Source of the DNA: UBA6544 sp038131165
GTDB lineage: Bacteria; Pseudomonadota; Alphaproteobacteria; UBA8366
Assembly: GCA_038131165.1 (NCBI GenBank)
Contig: JAYPOZ010000008.1
Coordinates: 1-64,000, forward strand
Reading direction: 5' to 3'
DNA length: 64,000 nt
In this document: one piece after another, positions 52,716-60,991 of the stretch
Numbering within the stretch: position 1 is the stretch's first letter
How the letters are laid out: each line of letters starts with the position of its first letter
Position numbers and translations under genes: made by a program
Notes under the pieces: generated by a model
What the model saw: only the letters and a program-made list of their open reading frames with translations
Told to the model about the DNA's origin: nothing
Databases searched by the model: none

Positions 52716-54053
52716 ATGGCATCTTCCGACGATAACACGATGGGCCGGCGGGCTCGGCGGTATGCCCGGGTGGGCGGCGCCGTCGGCGGTCTCGCCGCGC
52801 GGTTCGTGGGCTCGCGCTATCTGGGGCTTGGGCTCGATAAGGAAAAGCATGCGGGCGAGCTGACCGCGGCGCTCGGCGGGCTCAAGGGGCCGTTGATGAA
52901 GGTGGCCCAACTGATGGCGACGATCCCCGACGCGCTGCCCGACGAATATGTGCAGGAACTGAAGCAGTTGCAGGCGAACGCGCCGTCGATGGGCTGGCCT
53001 TTCGTGCGCCGGCGCATGGCGTCGGAGCTGGGTCCCGACTGGCGCCGGGAATTCGCGGAGTTCGAGCGCGAAGCGGCGCACGCGGCCTCGCTTGGCCAGG
53101 TACACCGGGCGACCGGGCACGACGGCGCGCGGCTTGCCTGCAAATTGCAATATCCCGACATGTCGTCCGCCGTCGAGGCGGACCTGAACCAGCTCGATCT
53201 GGTGTTCAAGCTCTACGCGCGGGCCGACAAGGCGGTCGATACCCGCGATATTCACGCGGAAATCTCGGCCCGTCTGCGCGAGGAGCTGGACTACGATCTC
53301 GAAGGCCGCCACATGGCGCTCTACGGCGCGATGCTTGCCGGCGAAGACGGCGTCCATGTGCCGCAACGGGTGGCGGGTCTTTCCACCGGGCGGCTCTTGA
53401 CGATGAACTGGCTCGACGGCGCGCCCTTGATGAGCTTCGCGGACGCGCCGATCGAGGCCCGCAATGCAGTGGCGCGCAACATGTTCCGCGCCTGGTACGT
53501 GCCGTTCTACGAATACGCCGTCATTCACGGGGACCCGCATCTCGGCAATTACAGCGTCCGCCCGGATCATAGCGTGAACCTCATGGATTTCGGGTGCGTG
53601 CGGGTGTTCGAAGCCTCCTTCGTCGGCGGCGTCATCGACCTGTATTACGCGCTCCGAGACGGCGACCGAGACCGCGCCGCGCACGCCTACGAGACATGGG
53701 GTTTCGCGGATATCTCGAACGAATTGATGGATGTCCTCAATATCTGGGCGGAATTCGTCTATGCGCCGCTGTTGAAGGACCAGGTGCAGAAAATCCAGGA
53801 AAGCGAAAGCGGCCTCTACGGCGCGACCGTGGCGAACAAAGTGCATGCGGAATTGCGCAAACTGGGCGGGGTGCGCCCGCCGCGCGAGTTCGTCTTCATG
53901 GACCGCGCCGCCATCGGTCTCGGATCCGTCTTCATGCATCTGAAGGCGGAGATCAACTGGCACGCCATGTTCCACGGCCTCATCGACGGCTTCGACGCGG
54001 CGGCGCTCGCGGCCCGTCAGCAGGCGGCCCTGCACCGGAACGGGTTGGCCTAG
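52716..54053 (+). CDS. ABC1/UbiB/ADCK-family atypical kinase
   Basis: About 445 residues. It shows the family N-terminal motif GPLMKVAQLMATIPDALP (KxGQ-like, with Ala for Gly), the Ala-rich nucleotide loop AAHAASLGQVHRA, ACKLQYP, the catalytic loop VIHGDPHLGNYSV and metal motif LMDFGCVR. UbiB-type proteins support ubiquinone biosynthesis as ATPases or kinases. The C-terminal membrane anchor of UbiB is not obvious, so this is an ABC1-family relative rather than UbiB itself. ATG 52716 is preferred over 52656. Its stop overlaps the convergent protease gene by 4 bases. Confidence 0.88.
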   Translation: MASSDDNTMGRRARRYARVGGAVGGLAARFVGSRYLGLGLDKEKHAGELTAALGGLKGPLMKVAQLMATIPDALPDEYVQELKQLQANAPSMGWPFVRRRMASELGPDWRREFAEFEREAAHAASLGQVHRATGHDGARLACKLQYPDMSSAVEADLNQLDLVFKLYARADKAVDTRDIHAEISARLREELDYDLEGRHMALYGAMLAGEDGVHVPQRVAGLSTGRLLTMNWLDGAPLMSFADAPIEARNAVARNMFRAWYVPFYEYAVIHGDPHLGNYSVRPDHSVNLMDFGCVRVFEASFVGGVIDLYYALRDGDRDRAAHAYETWGFADISNELMDVLNIWAEFVYAPLLKDQVQKIQESESGLYGATVANKVHAELRKLGGVRPPREFVFMDRAAIGLGSVFMHLKAEINWHAMFHGLIDGFDAAALAARQQAALHRNGLA

Positions 54054-54631
54054 GTCGCGGCCAGATAGGCCATGGCACCCAGATTGTTGGCGGCATGGAG
54101 GACGATGCCGGGCCACAGACTGCGGCTTTTCTCGAAGAGATACGCGAGCCCGATGCCGATGGCGAAGATTTCCAGCGTCATCGCGGCGCCGATGACGCCG
54201 CCCGGCGCCAGAATATGGAAATGCACCAAGGAGAAGACCGCGGCGCTGGCGAGGATGGCCGGCCAGGCGGCGACCCGATGGCGCATCCATTGGTACAGCA
54301 GACCCCGGAAGAGGGTTTCCTCCATCAGCGCGGCAATCGGTCCGACCGCGAGAAAGAGCGGGATCGCGAGCAGGAGGGACGGGCGTTCCGGCATCAGCGC
54401 CTGCCGCTCGAAGGCCATGGTGCGGTCCCACATGCCGAGCGCCTGATACAGGTAATAGTCGGCCGCCCACCACAGAATCAGTCCGACCAGCGCAATCACG
54501 TACCATTCGGGCGGTGAGGTACGGAATCCGATCGCCGGCCAACCGAAACCGCGCCGCCGCACGATCCACCAATGAATGGCCGCGAGGGCGGCGAGATAGA
54601 GGCCCGCGATCGAGACGGCGGCGTGCAGCAT
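54050..54631 (-). CDS. CPBP-family intramembrane (Abi/Rce1-like) protease
   Basis: A polytopic membrane protein with the CPBP motifs ALMEETLFRGLLYQW (EExxxR), FSLVHFHIL and HAANNLGAM. The earliest ATG is 54631 (193 residues), but the frame stays open to 54854 and encodes a plausible N-terminal part: DIAIAVACGLIAPGLLW followed by further hydrophobic residues, preceded by TDPSENTRPALRLR. No ATG, GTG or TTG occurs in that extension; ATA at 54800-54802 sits where a start would be expected. The true start is therefore unresolved. CPBP proteins act in prenylated-peptide processing or toxin immunity. Confidence 0.8.
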   Translation of the reverse strand: MLHAAVSIAGLYLAALAAIHWWIVRRRGFGWPAIGFRTSPPEWYVIALVGLILWWAADYYLYQALGMWDRTMAFERQALMPERPSLLLAIPLFLAVGPIAALMEETLFRGLLYQWMRHRVAAWPAILASAAVFSLVHFHILAPGGVIGAAMTLEIFAIGIGLAYLFEKSRSLWPGIVLHAANNLGAMAYLAAT

Positions 54632-54830
54632 CCGCCCCTCGCCCGTCAGCGCTCCCGCCCAAAGCCGATCGGCCCAAAGTCGATCGACGAGGAAGGTCAG
54701 GCCGACCCAGAGCAGGCCCGGCGCGATCAGGCCGCAGGCGACCGCGATGGCGATATCCCGCAGGCGGAGCGCGGGGCGAGTGTTTTCGGAGGGGTCGGTT
54801 ATGGCCGAATACCGCGAAAGGGGCCGCGCC

Positions 54831-55019
54831 TCAGAAACAGATAAAGGCGAAGCTCATGGTGTCGACGAACATCACGAGATAGGAATCGGCGACATGGCGG
54901 AACAGGCCCATGCCGACGGCGCGCGCCCCGTCGAACAGAAAAGCCGCTGCGCCGAGCGCGCCGAGACTCGCGGCGACGAGCGCCTCGGGGCGGCGGAGAG
55001 CCTGTATCATGCGTGACAT
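54831..55019 (-). CDS. Possible small membrane protein
   Basis: A 62-residue frame (MSRMIQALRRPEAL start) with two hydrophobic segments: ALVAASLGALGAAAFLF and a C-terminal SYLVMFVDTMSFAFICF. A basic N-terminus precedes the first segment. It is just upstream of the CPBP protease gene on the same strand and could be its small partner or an unrelated gene. Nothing in it is recognised, and the composition alone cannot prove that it is translated. Confidence 0.35.
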   Translation of the reverse strand: MSRMIQALRRPEALVAASLGALGAAAFLFDGARAVGMGLFRHVADSYLVMFVDTMSFAFICF

Positions 55020-55111
55020 CCGATAAGTTTCGCACGAAAAAACGGACGCTTCAATTCTGCTGCCGTGACAGCTCCGAAAGCGGCTGATAGGGTCGCGCCG
55101 GAGGTCCTCGA

Positions 55112-56512
55112 ATGCTGGCACAACAGCTCGCGCAAGCGGAAGAACATTTTATCGCGGGTCGGTTCGATGCGGTCGCCGAAATCTGCACCGACCTGATCTC
55201 GTCCGATCCGAACTGCCACCAGGCATTCTATCTGCTGGGCCGGACCTGCCTGACCGTCGGGCGCGGCGAGCAGGCGCTGGAGCTGGTCGGTCGCGCCGTG
55301 CAGCTGAACGAGGCGGCGGCGCCCTACCATACCGAACTCGGCAATATTCTGGCATCGAACGGACAGTACGAAGCGGCGGCCGATTGCTACCGGCGGGCGA
55401 TTGAGCTGGCACCGGATTTCGTGGATCCGCTGGTCAATCTCGGGGCCGCGCTGCAATTGCTGAACCGGCCCGAAGAAGCCGTCGAAATTTACCGAAAGGC
55501 CATCGAGCTCGTCCCCGACGCCGCCATGCTGCACTACAATCTGGGGGCCGGGCATCGGGCTTCGGGAGACGTCGAAGGCGCCATCGACAGCTACCGCCGG
55601 GCCGCGGAACTGGAGCCCGGTTGGGCGGAGCTGCATCAGAAGCTGGGCAGCGCGCTGAACGATCACGGCGATTTCGCCGACGCCATCGAGTCCTATCGCC
55701 GGGCCCTGAGCCTGGCGCCGGAAGACCCGGAGAACCATATCGGCCTGGCCCAATCGCTGCTGGCCTCGGGCAAGGCAAAGGCCGCCTTGTCGACCTGCGA
55801 CGCTTACATGGCCTCGCATCCCTATAACAGCGGGCTGGTCGCGTGCCGGGCGTTGGTGCTCAACGAGCTGGGGTCGCGGGATGCCGCGGCCCGGCTGCTC
55901 GATCTCGGCACTTTCGTTCGGACATTCGATATCGCGCCGCCGGCCGCCTTCGGCAGTCTGGAGGCTTTCAACGCGGCGCTCGCCGAGGAAGCCGAACAGC
56001 ATCCGACCCTGGAATTCAATCCGCCCAAGCTGGCGACGCGCGAAGGCTATCAGTCGCGCGAGATGTTCGACCGGCCCGGCCCGGCCGTGGCCCTTCTGAT
56101 GGAGCGTGTCGACGAGTCGGTGCGGCGCTACATCGCCGGTCTGCCGGACGACCCTTCCCATCCCCTGGTCGCCAGCGCGCCCCGGCGCTGGTCGTTGACC
56201 GGATGGTCGGTGATCCTGCAAGCGCAGGGACATCAAATGCCCCATATCCACCCATCGGGATGGTTGAGCGGTGTCTATTATGTCGACATTCCAAGCGTGG
56301 TCGCGGAGAGCGGCGACGCCCATGAAGGATGGATCGAGTTCGGCCGCCCGCCCGGCGACTGGGCCTGCGCGGCGGATCCCATTGTCGAACTCGTGCAACC
56401 CGAGGCCGGGCGCATGGTGTTGTTCCCCTCCTATGTCTACCATCGGACGATTCCGTTCGAGAGCGACGAGCGGCGCATATGCTATGCCTTCGATATCATG
56501 GCCCGAGCGTGA
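55112..56512 (+). CDS. TPR protein with C-terminal 2OG-Fe(II) oxygenase-like domain
   Basis: A 466-residue protein. Residues ~1-240 are six or so TPR units (for example GQYEAAADCYRRAIELAPDF and NRPEEAVEIYRKAIELVPD). From ~residue 270 follows a putative 2OG-Fe(II) oxygenase of the PF13759 type: WSVILQAQGHQMPHIHPSG with HxH/HxD-like metal ligands, LSGVYYVDIP, and the distal His and Arg in FPSYVYHRTIPFESDERR. The TPR half probably presents a protein substrate. A cupin gene follows 16 bases later. Confidence 0.9.
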   Translation: MLAQQLAQAEEHFIAGRFDAVAEICTDLISSDPNCHQAFYLLGRTCLTVGRGEQALELVGRAVQLNEAAAPYHTELGNILASNGQYEAAADCYRRAIELAPDFVDPLVNLGAALQLLNRPEEAVEIYRKAIELVPDAAMLHYNLGAGHRASGDVEGAIDSYRRAAELEPGWAELHQKLGSALNDHGDFADAIESYRRALSLAPEDPENHIGLAQSLLASGKAKAALSTCDAYMASHPYNSGLVACRALVLNELGSRDAAARLLDLGTFVRTFDIAPPAAFGSLEAFNAALAEEAEQHPTLEFNPPKLATREGYQSREMFDRPGPAVALLMERVDESVRRYIAGLPDDPSHPLVASAPRRWSLTGWSVILQAQGHQMPHIHPSGWLSGVYYVDIPSVVAESGDAHEGWIEFGRPPGDWACAADPIVELVQPEAGRMVLFPSYVYHRTIPFESDERRICYAFDIMARA

Positions 56513-56528
56513 GAGGGAGAGACCGGAA

Positions 56529-56822
56529 ATGAGCGACGACCGACCCGCCGCCGTGCCGACCGTGCAGATGGAGACCGACCGGGTAAAGGTGACCGAATGG
56601 CGCTTCGTGCCGGGGGCGGCGACCGGCTGGCACCGCCACGAATACGACTACGTCGTGGTGCCGATGACCACGGGCAAGCTTCTCCTGAAGGAGCCAGACG
56701 GCGAACGTCACGCGGAATTGACCGCGGGCGTGTCCTACGGCCGCGAGGCCGGCGTCGAGCACGACGTGATCAATGCCAACGATTACGAGTTCGTGTTCGT
56801 CGAAGTGGAGATGAAGCCCTAG
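56529..56822 (+). CDS. Small cupin-fold protein
   Basis: A 97-residue single-domain cupin: EWRFVPGAATGWHRHEYDYVVVP supplies the first metal-ligand histidines (HRH) and the Glu, and GVEHDVINAND the later histidine. Members bind metal ions or small ligands; no enzymatic role can be assigned. GGGAGAGACCGG precedes the start and the gene is probably co-transcribed with the TPR/oxygenase gene. Confidence 0.85.
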   Translation: MSDDRPAAVPTVQMETDRVKVTEWRFVPGAATGWHRHEYDYVVVPMTTGKLLLKEPDGERHAELTAGVSYGREAGVEHDVINANDYEFVFVEVEMKP

Positions 56823-56838
56823 CCGAAACGCGGCGGCT

Positions 56839-57693
56839 TCAGACCGGCCTTTCGCCCTTCAGCGTGACCCGCCGCATCTGGCGGCGCGCGCCGTCATAAT
56901 CGTTCAGCGCCAGATGCTGGGTGCAGCGGTTGTCCCAAAAGGCGACCGAGCCCGGTCGCCACCGGAACCGGCAGGTGTATTCCGGGCGATGGCAGTGGTC
57001 GTTGAGGAAATCGAGCAACGGCTGCGATTCTTCTTCCGTCAAATCCGCAAAGCGGATCGTGTAGACCGGATTGACGAACAGTCCCTTGCGGCCGGTCTCC
57101 GGGTGCGTGCGGACGACCGGATGGGCGGTTTCCGCGTCGCCTTCCTCATTCGCCTCGATCCGCATGCTTTTCACGTCGAGGGTCGCGAAGCGTCCCTGAC
57201 TGCCATAGGAACGCTTGGCGCTGTGCATGGCCGTCATGCCGTCGAGCAGGCGGCGCATCCCGGCGGACAGGCCTTCGTAGGCGGCTTCCATGTTGCAGAA
57301 GATCGTATCGCCGCCGGTCCTGGGGATATCGACGCCGTAGAGGATCGAGCCCATCGGCGGGGCCTCCTCGAAACTCATATCCGTGTGCCAGCGGCCGCCA
57401 AAATTGGCGACCTTCGTCTCCGTCGCTTCCTTGACGATCTCGATGACGTCGGGCTCCTCCGCCATGCCGGCGACAAAGGGGATCTGATAGGGCGCGCCGA
57501 ACCGTTTGCCGAAGGCCACCTGATCCGCCGGCGTCAGCTGCTGGTCGCGGAAAAATATGACCCGATACGCCAACAGGGCGCTGCGAATTTCGGCAATCTG
57601 TTCCGGGCTCGCGTCGCCGCCCATATCGACGCCGTGAAGCTCCGCGCCGATGGCGCCGGCCAAGGGTTCCACATCGATCGTCCGGTTCTTCAT
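56839..57693 (-). CDS. TauD/TfdA-family 2-oxoglutarate dioxygenase (copy 2)
   Basis: A 284-residue paralogue of the 40726-41586 product: GGRWHTDMSFEEAPPMGSILYG (HxD), VKSMRIEANEEG insertion, FWDNRCTQHLALNDYDG (distal His) and RRQMRRVTL (2OG Arg). ATG 57693 gives the family length; the in-frame extension upstream to 57810 does not look coding. The stop is 16 bases from the convergent cupin gene. Substrate unknown. Confidence 0.92.
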   Translation of the reverse strand: MKNRTIDVEPLAGAIGAELHGVDMGGDASPEQIAEIRSALLAYRVIFFRDQQLTPADQVAFGKRFGAPYQIPFVAGMAEEPDVIEIVKEATETKVANFGGRWHTDMSFEEAPPMGSILYGVDIPRTGGDTIFCNMEAAYEGLSAGMRRLLDGMTAMHSAKRSYGSQGRFATLDVKSMRIEANEEGDAETAHPVVRTHPETGRKGLFVNPVYTIRFADLTEEESQPLLDFLNDHCHRPEYTCRFRWRPGSVAFWDNRCTQHLALNDYDGARRQMRRVTLKGERPV

Positions 57694-57877
57694 GGTCCGT
57701 AAATTCCGATCTGCAAAGGCTGTTTCATCCACAATAGAAGTCTTCAGGCTTTGGGCAAACGGGGCGCGGCCATTGAGCGCACGTAAAATTGTGCGGGCGA
57801 AGCTTGGCAAGGCTCGAACTTGCTGGCATTTTGCCGGACAACTTCAAAGCGCCAGCCCACGAAGGGGGTCAGAGTAG

Positions 57878-59104
57878 ATGAAAATCGCCATCCTAAAGGA
57901 ACGGCGGCCTCATGAAGCGCGCGTCGCGGCCTCCGCCGAGACCATCAAGAAATTCGTCGATATGGGAATGGACGTCACCGTCGAAAAGGGCGCGGGGCAG
58001 GGTGCCAGCATTCCGGATGCGGATTTCAAGGCGGCGGGTGCCACGATCGCGGCAACCGCCGACGCGGCGCTGAAGGGCGCGGATCTGGTGCTGAAAATTC
58101 AGCGACCGATGATGGCCGGCGAGAAGCAGGACGAGCTGGCGGCGTTCTCGCCGGGCCAGGCGCTGGTCTGCCAGATGAACGCGCTGACGGATTCCGCCTT
58201 CGTCGCCGCGATGGCGGAGGCCGGGGTTACGGGGTTTGCGATGGAACTGATGCCGCGGATCAGCCGCGCGCAGTCGATGGATGTGTTGTCCTCGCAATCC
58301 AATCTTGCGGGATATAAGGCGGTCTTGGACGCCGCGTCGGAGTTTGGCCGCGCGTTTCCCATGATGATGACCGCCGCCGGGACCGTGCCGCCGGCCCGTG
58401 TCTTGGTGATGGGCGCCGGGGTGGCCGGCCTGCAGGCAATCGCAACCGCGCGGCGGCTCGGCGCCGTCGTCTCCGCGACCGATGTCCGCCCGGCCACCAA
58501 GGAACAGGTCGAATCGCTGGGCGCGACCTTCGTCGCCGTTCAAGACGCGGAATTCGCGCAAGCGCAGACGGACGCGGGCTACGCCAAGGAGATGAGCGAC
58601 GCCTATAAGGAGAAACAGGCGGCGTTGATCGCCGAGACCATCGCGAAGCAGGACATCGTGATCTGCACCGCGCTTATTCCTGGGCGCCCGGCGCCGGAAT
58701 TGATCAGCGCCGAGATGGTCGCATCGATGAAGCCGGGCTCCGTGATCGTCGATCTGGCGGTGGAATCGGGCGGCAACTGCGCGCTCTCGCAATTGGATAA
58801 GGTGGTCGTGAAAGACGGGGTGAAGATCGTCGGTCATGCCAACACCCCGAGCCGGGTCGCGACCGATGCCAGCCGGCTGTTCGCCAAAAACCTGCTGAAT
58901 TTCCTGAGCCCCTTGATCGACAAGGAAACCGGCGATTTCACGATCGATATGGAGGACGAGACCGTCTCCGGGACCCTGGTGACCCGCGAGGGCGAGATCG
59001 TCCATCCGCTGCTGACGAAAGAGACGCCATCCGAACCGGTGGAAGTCGCGCCGGAAGACGCGGCCGAGGAGTCGCACGGCGACGTGGCGGCGACCGCCGA
59101 CTAA
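57878..59104 (+). CDS. pntAA: NAD(P) transhydrogenase subunit alpha part 1 (NAD-binding dI)
   Basis: The 408-residue protein is domain I of proton-translocating transhydrogenase. It starts MKIAILKERRPHEARVAASAE and has the NAD site VMGAGVAGLQAIATARRLGAVV with DVRPATKEQVESLGA, then CTALIPGRPAPELI. It ends in an acidic, low-complexity tail (EVAPEDAAEESHGDVAA) before the stop. Domain I takes hydride from NADH to NADP via domain III. The split alpha subunit (separate dI and dII-alpha genes) is the Rhodospirillum-type layout. Confidence 0.96.
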   Translation: MKIAILKERRPHEARVAASAETIKKFVDMGMDVTVEKGAGQGASIPDADFKAAGATIAATADAALKGADLVLKIQRPMMAGEKQDELAAFSPGQALVCQMNALTDSAFVAAMAEAGVTGFAMELMPRISRAQSMDVLSSQSNLAGYKAVLDAASEFGRAFPMMMTAAGTVPPARVLVMGAGVAGLQAIATARRLGAVVSATDVRPATKEQVESLGATFVAVQDAEFAQAQTDAGYAKEMSDAYKEKQAALIAETIAKQDIVICTALIPGRPAPELISAEMVASMKPGSVIVDLAVESGGNCALSQLDKVVVKDGVKIVGHANTPSRVATDASRLFAKNLLNFLSPLIDKETGDFTIDMEDETVSGTLVTREGEIVHPLLTKETPSEPVEVAPEDAAEESHGDVAATAD

Positions 59105-59122
59105 CCCGAGGGATATGGACTG

Positions 59123-59530
59123 ATGGAATCGGAAAAGCTTGTCGAAAGCGCCGAGGCGCTGGCCAATTCGGCGCGCGCGCTGGCGCAACAGGCCGAAGGC
59201 GTCCTGAGCCAGGCGACGCAGATCGTCGTCAATCAAGGGAGCGCAGGCGGAGACAATTTCGTCCTGCTGTTCGCGGTCTTCGTCCTGGCGGTGTTCGTCG
59301 GATACTATGTTGTCTGGAACGTGACGCCGGCGCTGCATTCGCCGTTGATGAGCGTTACCAACGCGATTTCGTCGGTCATCATCGTCGGCGCCCTGATCGC
59401 CGTCGGGCCTGCGGGTCTCAACCTGTCGACGGTCCTGGGTTTCATCGCCGTCGTCCTGGCCTCCATCAATATATTCGGCGGGTTCATCGTGACCCAACGC
59501 ATGCTGCGCATGTACCGGAAGAAGAAATAG
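59123..59530 (+). CDS. pntAB: NAD(P) transhydrogenase subunit alpha part 2 (membrane)
   Basis: A 135-residue membrane subunit: a helical N-terminal extension (SEKLVESAEALANSARALAQ) then TM segments LLFAVFVLAVFVGYYVVWNV, SLMSVTNAISSVIIVGALIA-type helices with TPALHSPLMSVTNAISS, and ILG-like STVLGFIAVVLASINIFGGF ending in RMLRMYRKKK. It forms part of the proton channel. Located 18 bases after pntAA and 10 bases before pntB. Confidence 0.95.
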   Translation: MESEKLVESAEALANSARALAQQAEGVLSQATQIVVNQGSAGGDNFVLLFAVFVLAVFVGYYVVWNVTPALHSPLMSVTNAISSVIIVGALIAVGPAGLNLSTVLGFIAVVLASINIFGGFIVTQRMLRMYRKKK

Positions 59531-59540
59531 GGGGCCTGAT

Positions 59541-60929
59541 ATGTCCGAAAATCTCGCTTCCTTCGCCTATCTGATCTCCAGCGTGTTGTTCATCATGGCG
59601 CTGCGGGGGCTGTCCTCTCCGGTGACGGCGCGGTCCGGCAATGTCTATGGCATCATCGGCATGGTGATCGCGGTCGCGACGACGCTCGCGGCACCCGGGG
59701 TCGTCAGCTACTGGATGATCCTGGTCGGCATTCTGGTCGGCGGTTCCATCGGCGCCTTCATCGCGTGGAAGATCGAGATGACGTCGCTGCCGGAACTGGT
59801 CGCCGCGTTCCACAGCCTGGTCGGCCTGGCCGCGGTCTGCGTCGCCGCCGCCGCCTTCTTCCAGCCCGCCGCCTACGGCATCGGCACGCCCGGCAATATC
59901 GGAGTCGCCAGTCTGATCGAGATGAGCATCGGCACCGCCATCGGCGCGATTACGTTCACCGGATCGATCATCGCCTTCGCCAAGCTCCAGGGCATCATGA
60001 GCGGCGCGCCCATCGTCTTTCCGGGGCAGCACGCGCTGAACGCGCTGCTGGGATTGCTGATGATCGCGCTCGTGGTCTGGTTCTGCGATGCGCAATCGGG
60101 GACATTGTTCTGGGCCATCGCCCTATTGGCCTTCGTCATCGGTGTTTTGATCATCATTCCGATCGGCGGCGCGGACATGCCTGTCGTCATCTCGATGCTG
60201 AACAGTTATTCGGGCTGGGCCGCCTGCGGCATCGGTTTCACCTTGTCGAACATGGCCTTGATCGTGACCGGCGCCTTGGTGGGCTCGTCCGGCGCGATCC
60301 TCAGCTACATCATGTGCAAGGGCATGAACCGCTCGTTCTTTAACGTCATCCTCGGCGGATTCGGCGGCGAGACCGCGGGATCCGCGGAGGATATGGGCGA
60401 CCGTTCGGTACGCGCCGGCAGTGCCGAGGACGCCGCCTTCATTCTAAAGAACGCGGGCAGCGTGATCATCGTGCCGGGCTATGGCATGGCGGTCGCGCAG
60501 GCGCAGCATGCCTTGCGCGAAATGGCCGATATGCTGAAGAAGGAAGGCATCAAGGTGCGCTACGCGATCCACCCGGTGGCGGGCCGGATGCCGGGACATA
60601 TGAATGTCCTGTTGGCGGAGGCGAACGTTCCCTACGACGAAGTCGAGGAGTTGGAGGAGATCAACCGGGATTTCGCCTCCACCGACGTGTCCTTCGTGAT
60701 CGGCGCGAACGACGTCGTCAATCCGCTGGCGAAGACCGATCCGCAATGCGCGATCTACGGGATGCCGATCCTCAACGTCGAGGAATCGGGCACGGTGTTG
60801 TTCGTGAAACGCTCGATGGCGTCGGGCTATGCGGGGATCGACAACCCGCTGTTCTTCCGCGACAACACGATGATGCTGTTCGCCGACGCCAAGGCGATGT
60901 GCGAGGACATCGTCAAGGCCCTCGAATAA
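59541..60929 (+). CDS. pntB: NAD(P) transhydrogenase subunit beta
   Basis: The 462-residue beta subunit has about nine TM helices (N-terminal ASFAYLISSVLFIMALRGLS; FHSLVGLAAVCVAAA) and the C-terminal NADP-binding domain III: VIIVPGYGMAVAQAQHAL, HPVAGRMPGHMNVLLAEANV and VIGANDVVNPLAKTD. Together with pntAA/pntAB it supplies NADPH at the expense of the proton gradient. The gene ends just before an 18-base tandem repeat. Confidence 0.97.
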   Translation: MSENLASFAYLISSVLFIMALRGLSSPVTARSGNVYGIIGMVIAVATTLAAPGVVSYWMILVGILVGGSIGAFIAWKIEMTSLPELVAAFHSLVGLAAVCVAAAAFFQPAAYGIGTPGNIGVASLIEMSIGTAIGAITFTGSIIAFAKLQGIMSGAPIVFPGQHALNALLGLLMIALVVWFCDAQSGTLFWAIALLAFVIGVLIIIPIGGADMPVVISMLNSYSGWAACGIGFTLSNMALIVTGALVGSSGAILSYIMCKGMNRSFFNVILGGFGGETAGSAEDMGDRSVRAGSAEDAAFILKNAGSVIIVPGYGMAVAQAQHALREMADMLKKEGIKVRYAIHPVAGRMPGHMNVLLAEANVPYDEVEELEEINRDFASTDVSFVIGANDVVNPLAKTDPQCAIYGMPILNVEESGTVLFVKRSMASGYAGIDNPLFFRDNTMMLFADAKAMCEDIVKALE

Positions 60930-60937
60930 GGGACGCA

Positions 60938-60991
60938 CCCGCTTATCGGACGTGGCCCGCTTATCGGACGTGGCCCGCTTATCGGACGTGG
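60938..60991. repeat. Three exact tandem copies of an 18-bp unit
   Basis: CCCGCTTATCGGACGTGG is repeated three times head-to-tail, directly after pntB. On the minus strand each copy contains an in-frame TAA, and the third copy holds the stop (60979-60981) of the convergent DUF3179 gene. The repeat may be a recent slippage expansion. No hairpin-plus-T-tract terminator is seen between the two convergent genes. Confidence 0.95.

Noticed and set aside
52376..52738. 120-codon minus-strand frame in the spacer upstream of the kinase gene
   Set aside because: Cys/Ser/Arg-rich with no family match, overlaps the kinase start; judged random.
52614..54677. 687-codon minus-strand frame opposite the ABC1 kinase
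   Set aside because: Low-information His/Arg-rich sequence; the plus-strand kinase has all catalytic motifs.
57893..59497. 534-codon minus-strand frame opposite pntAA/pntAB
   Set aside because: Arg/Asp-rich shadow; the transhydrogenase genes are unmistakable.
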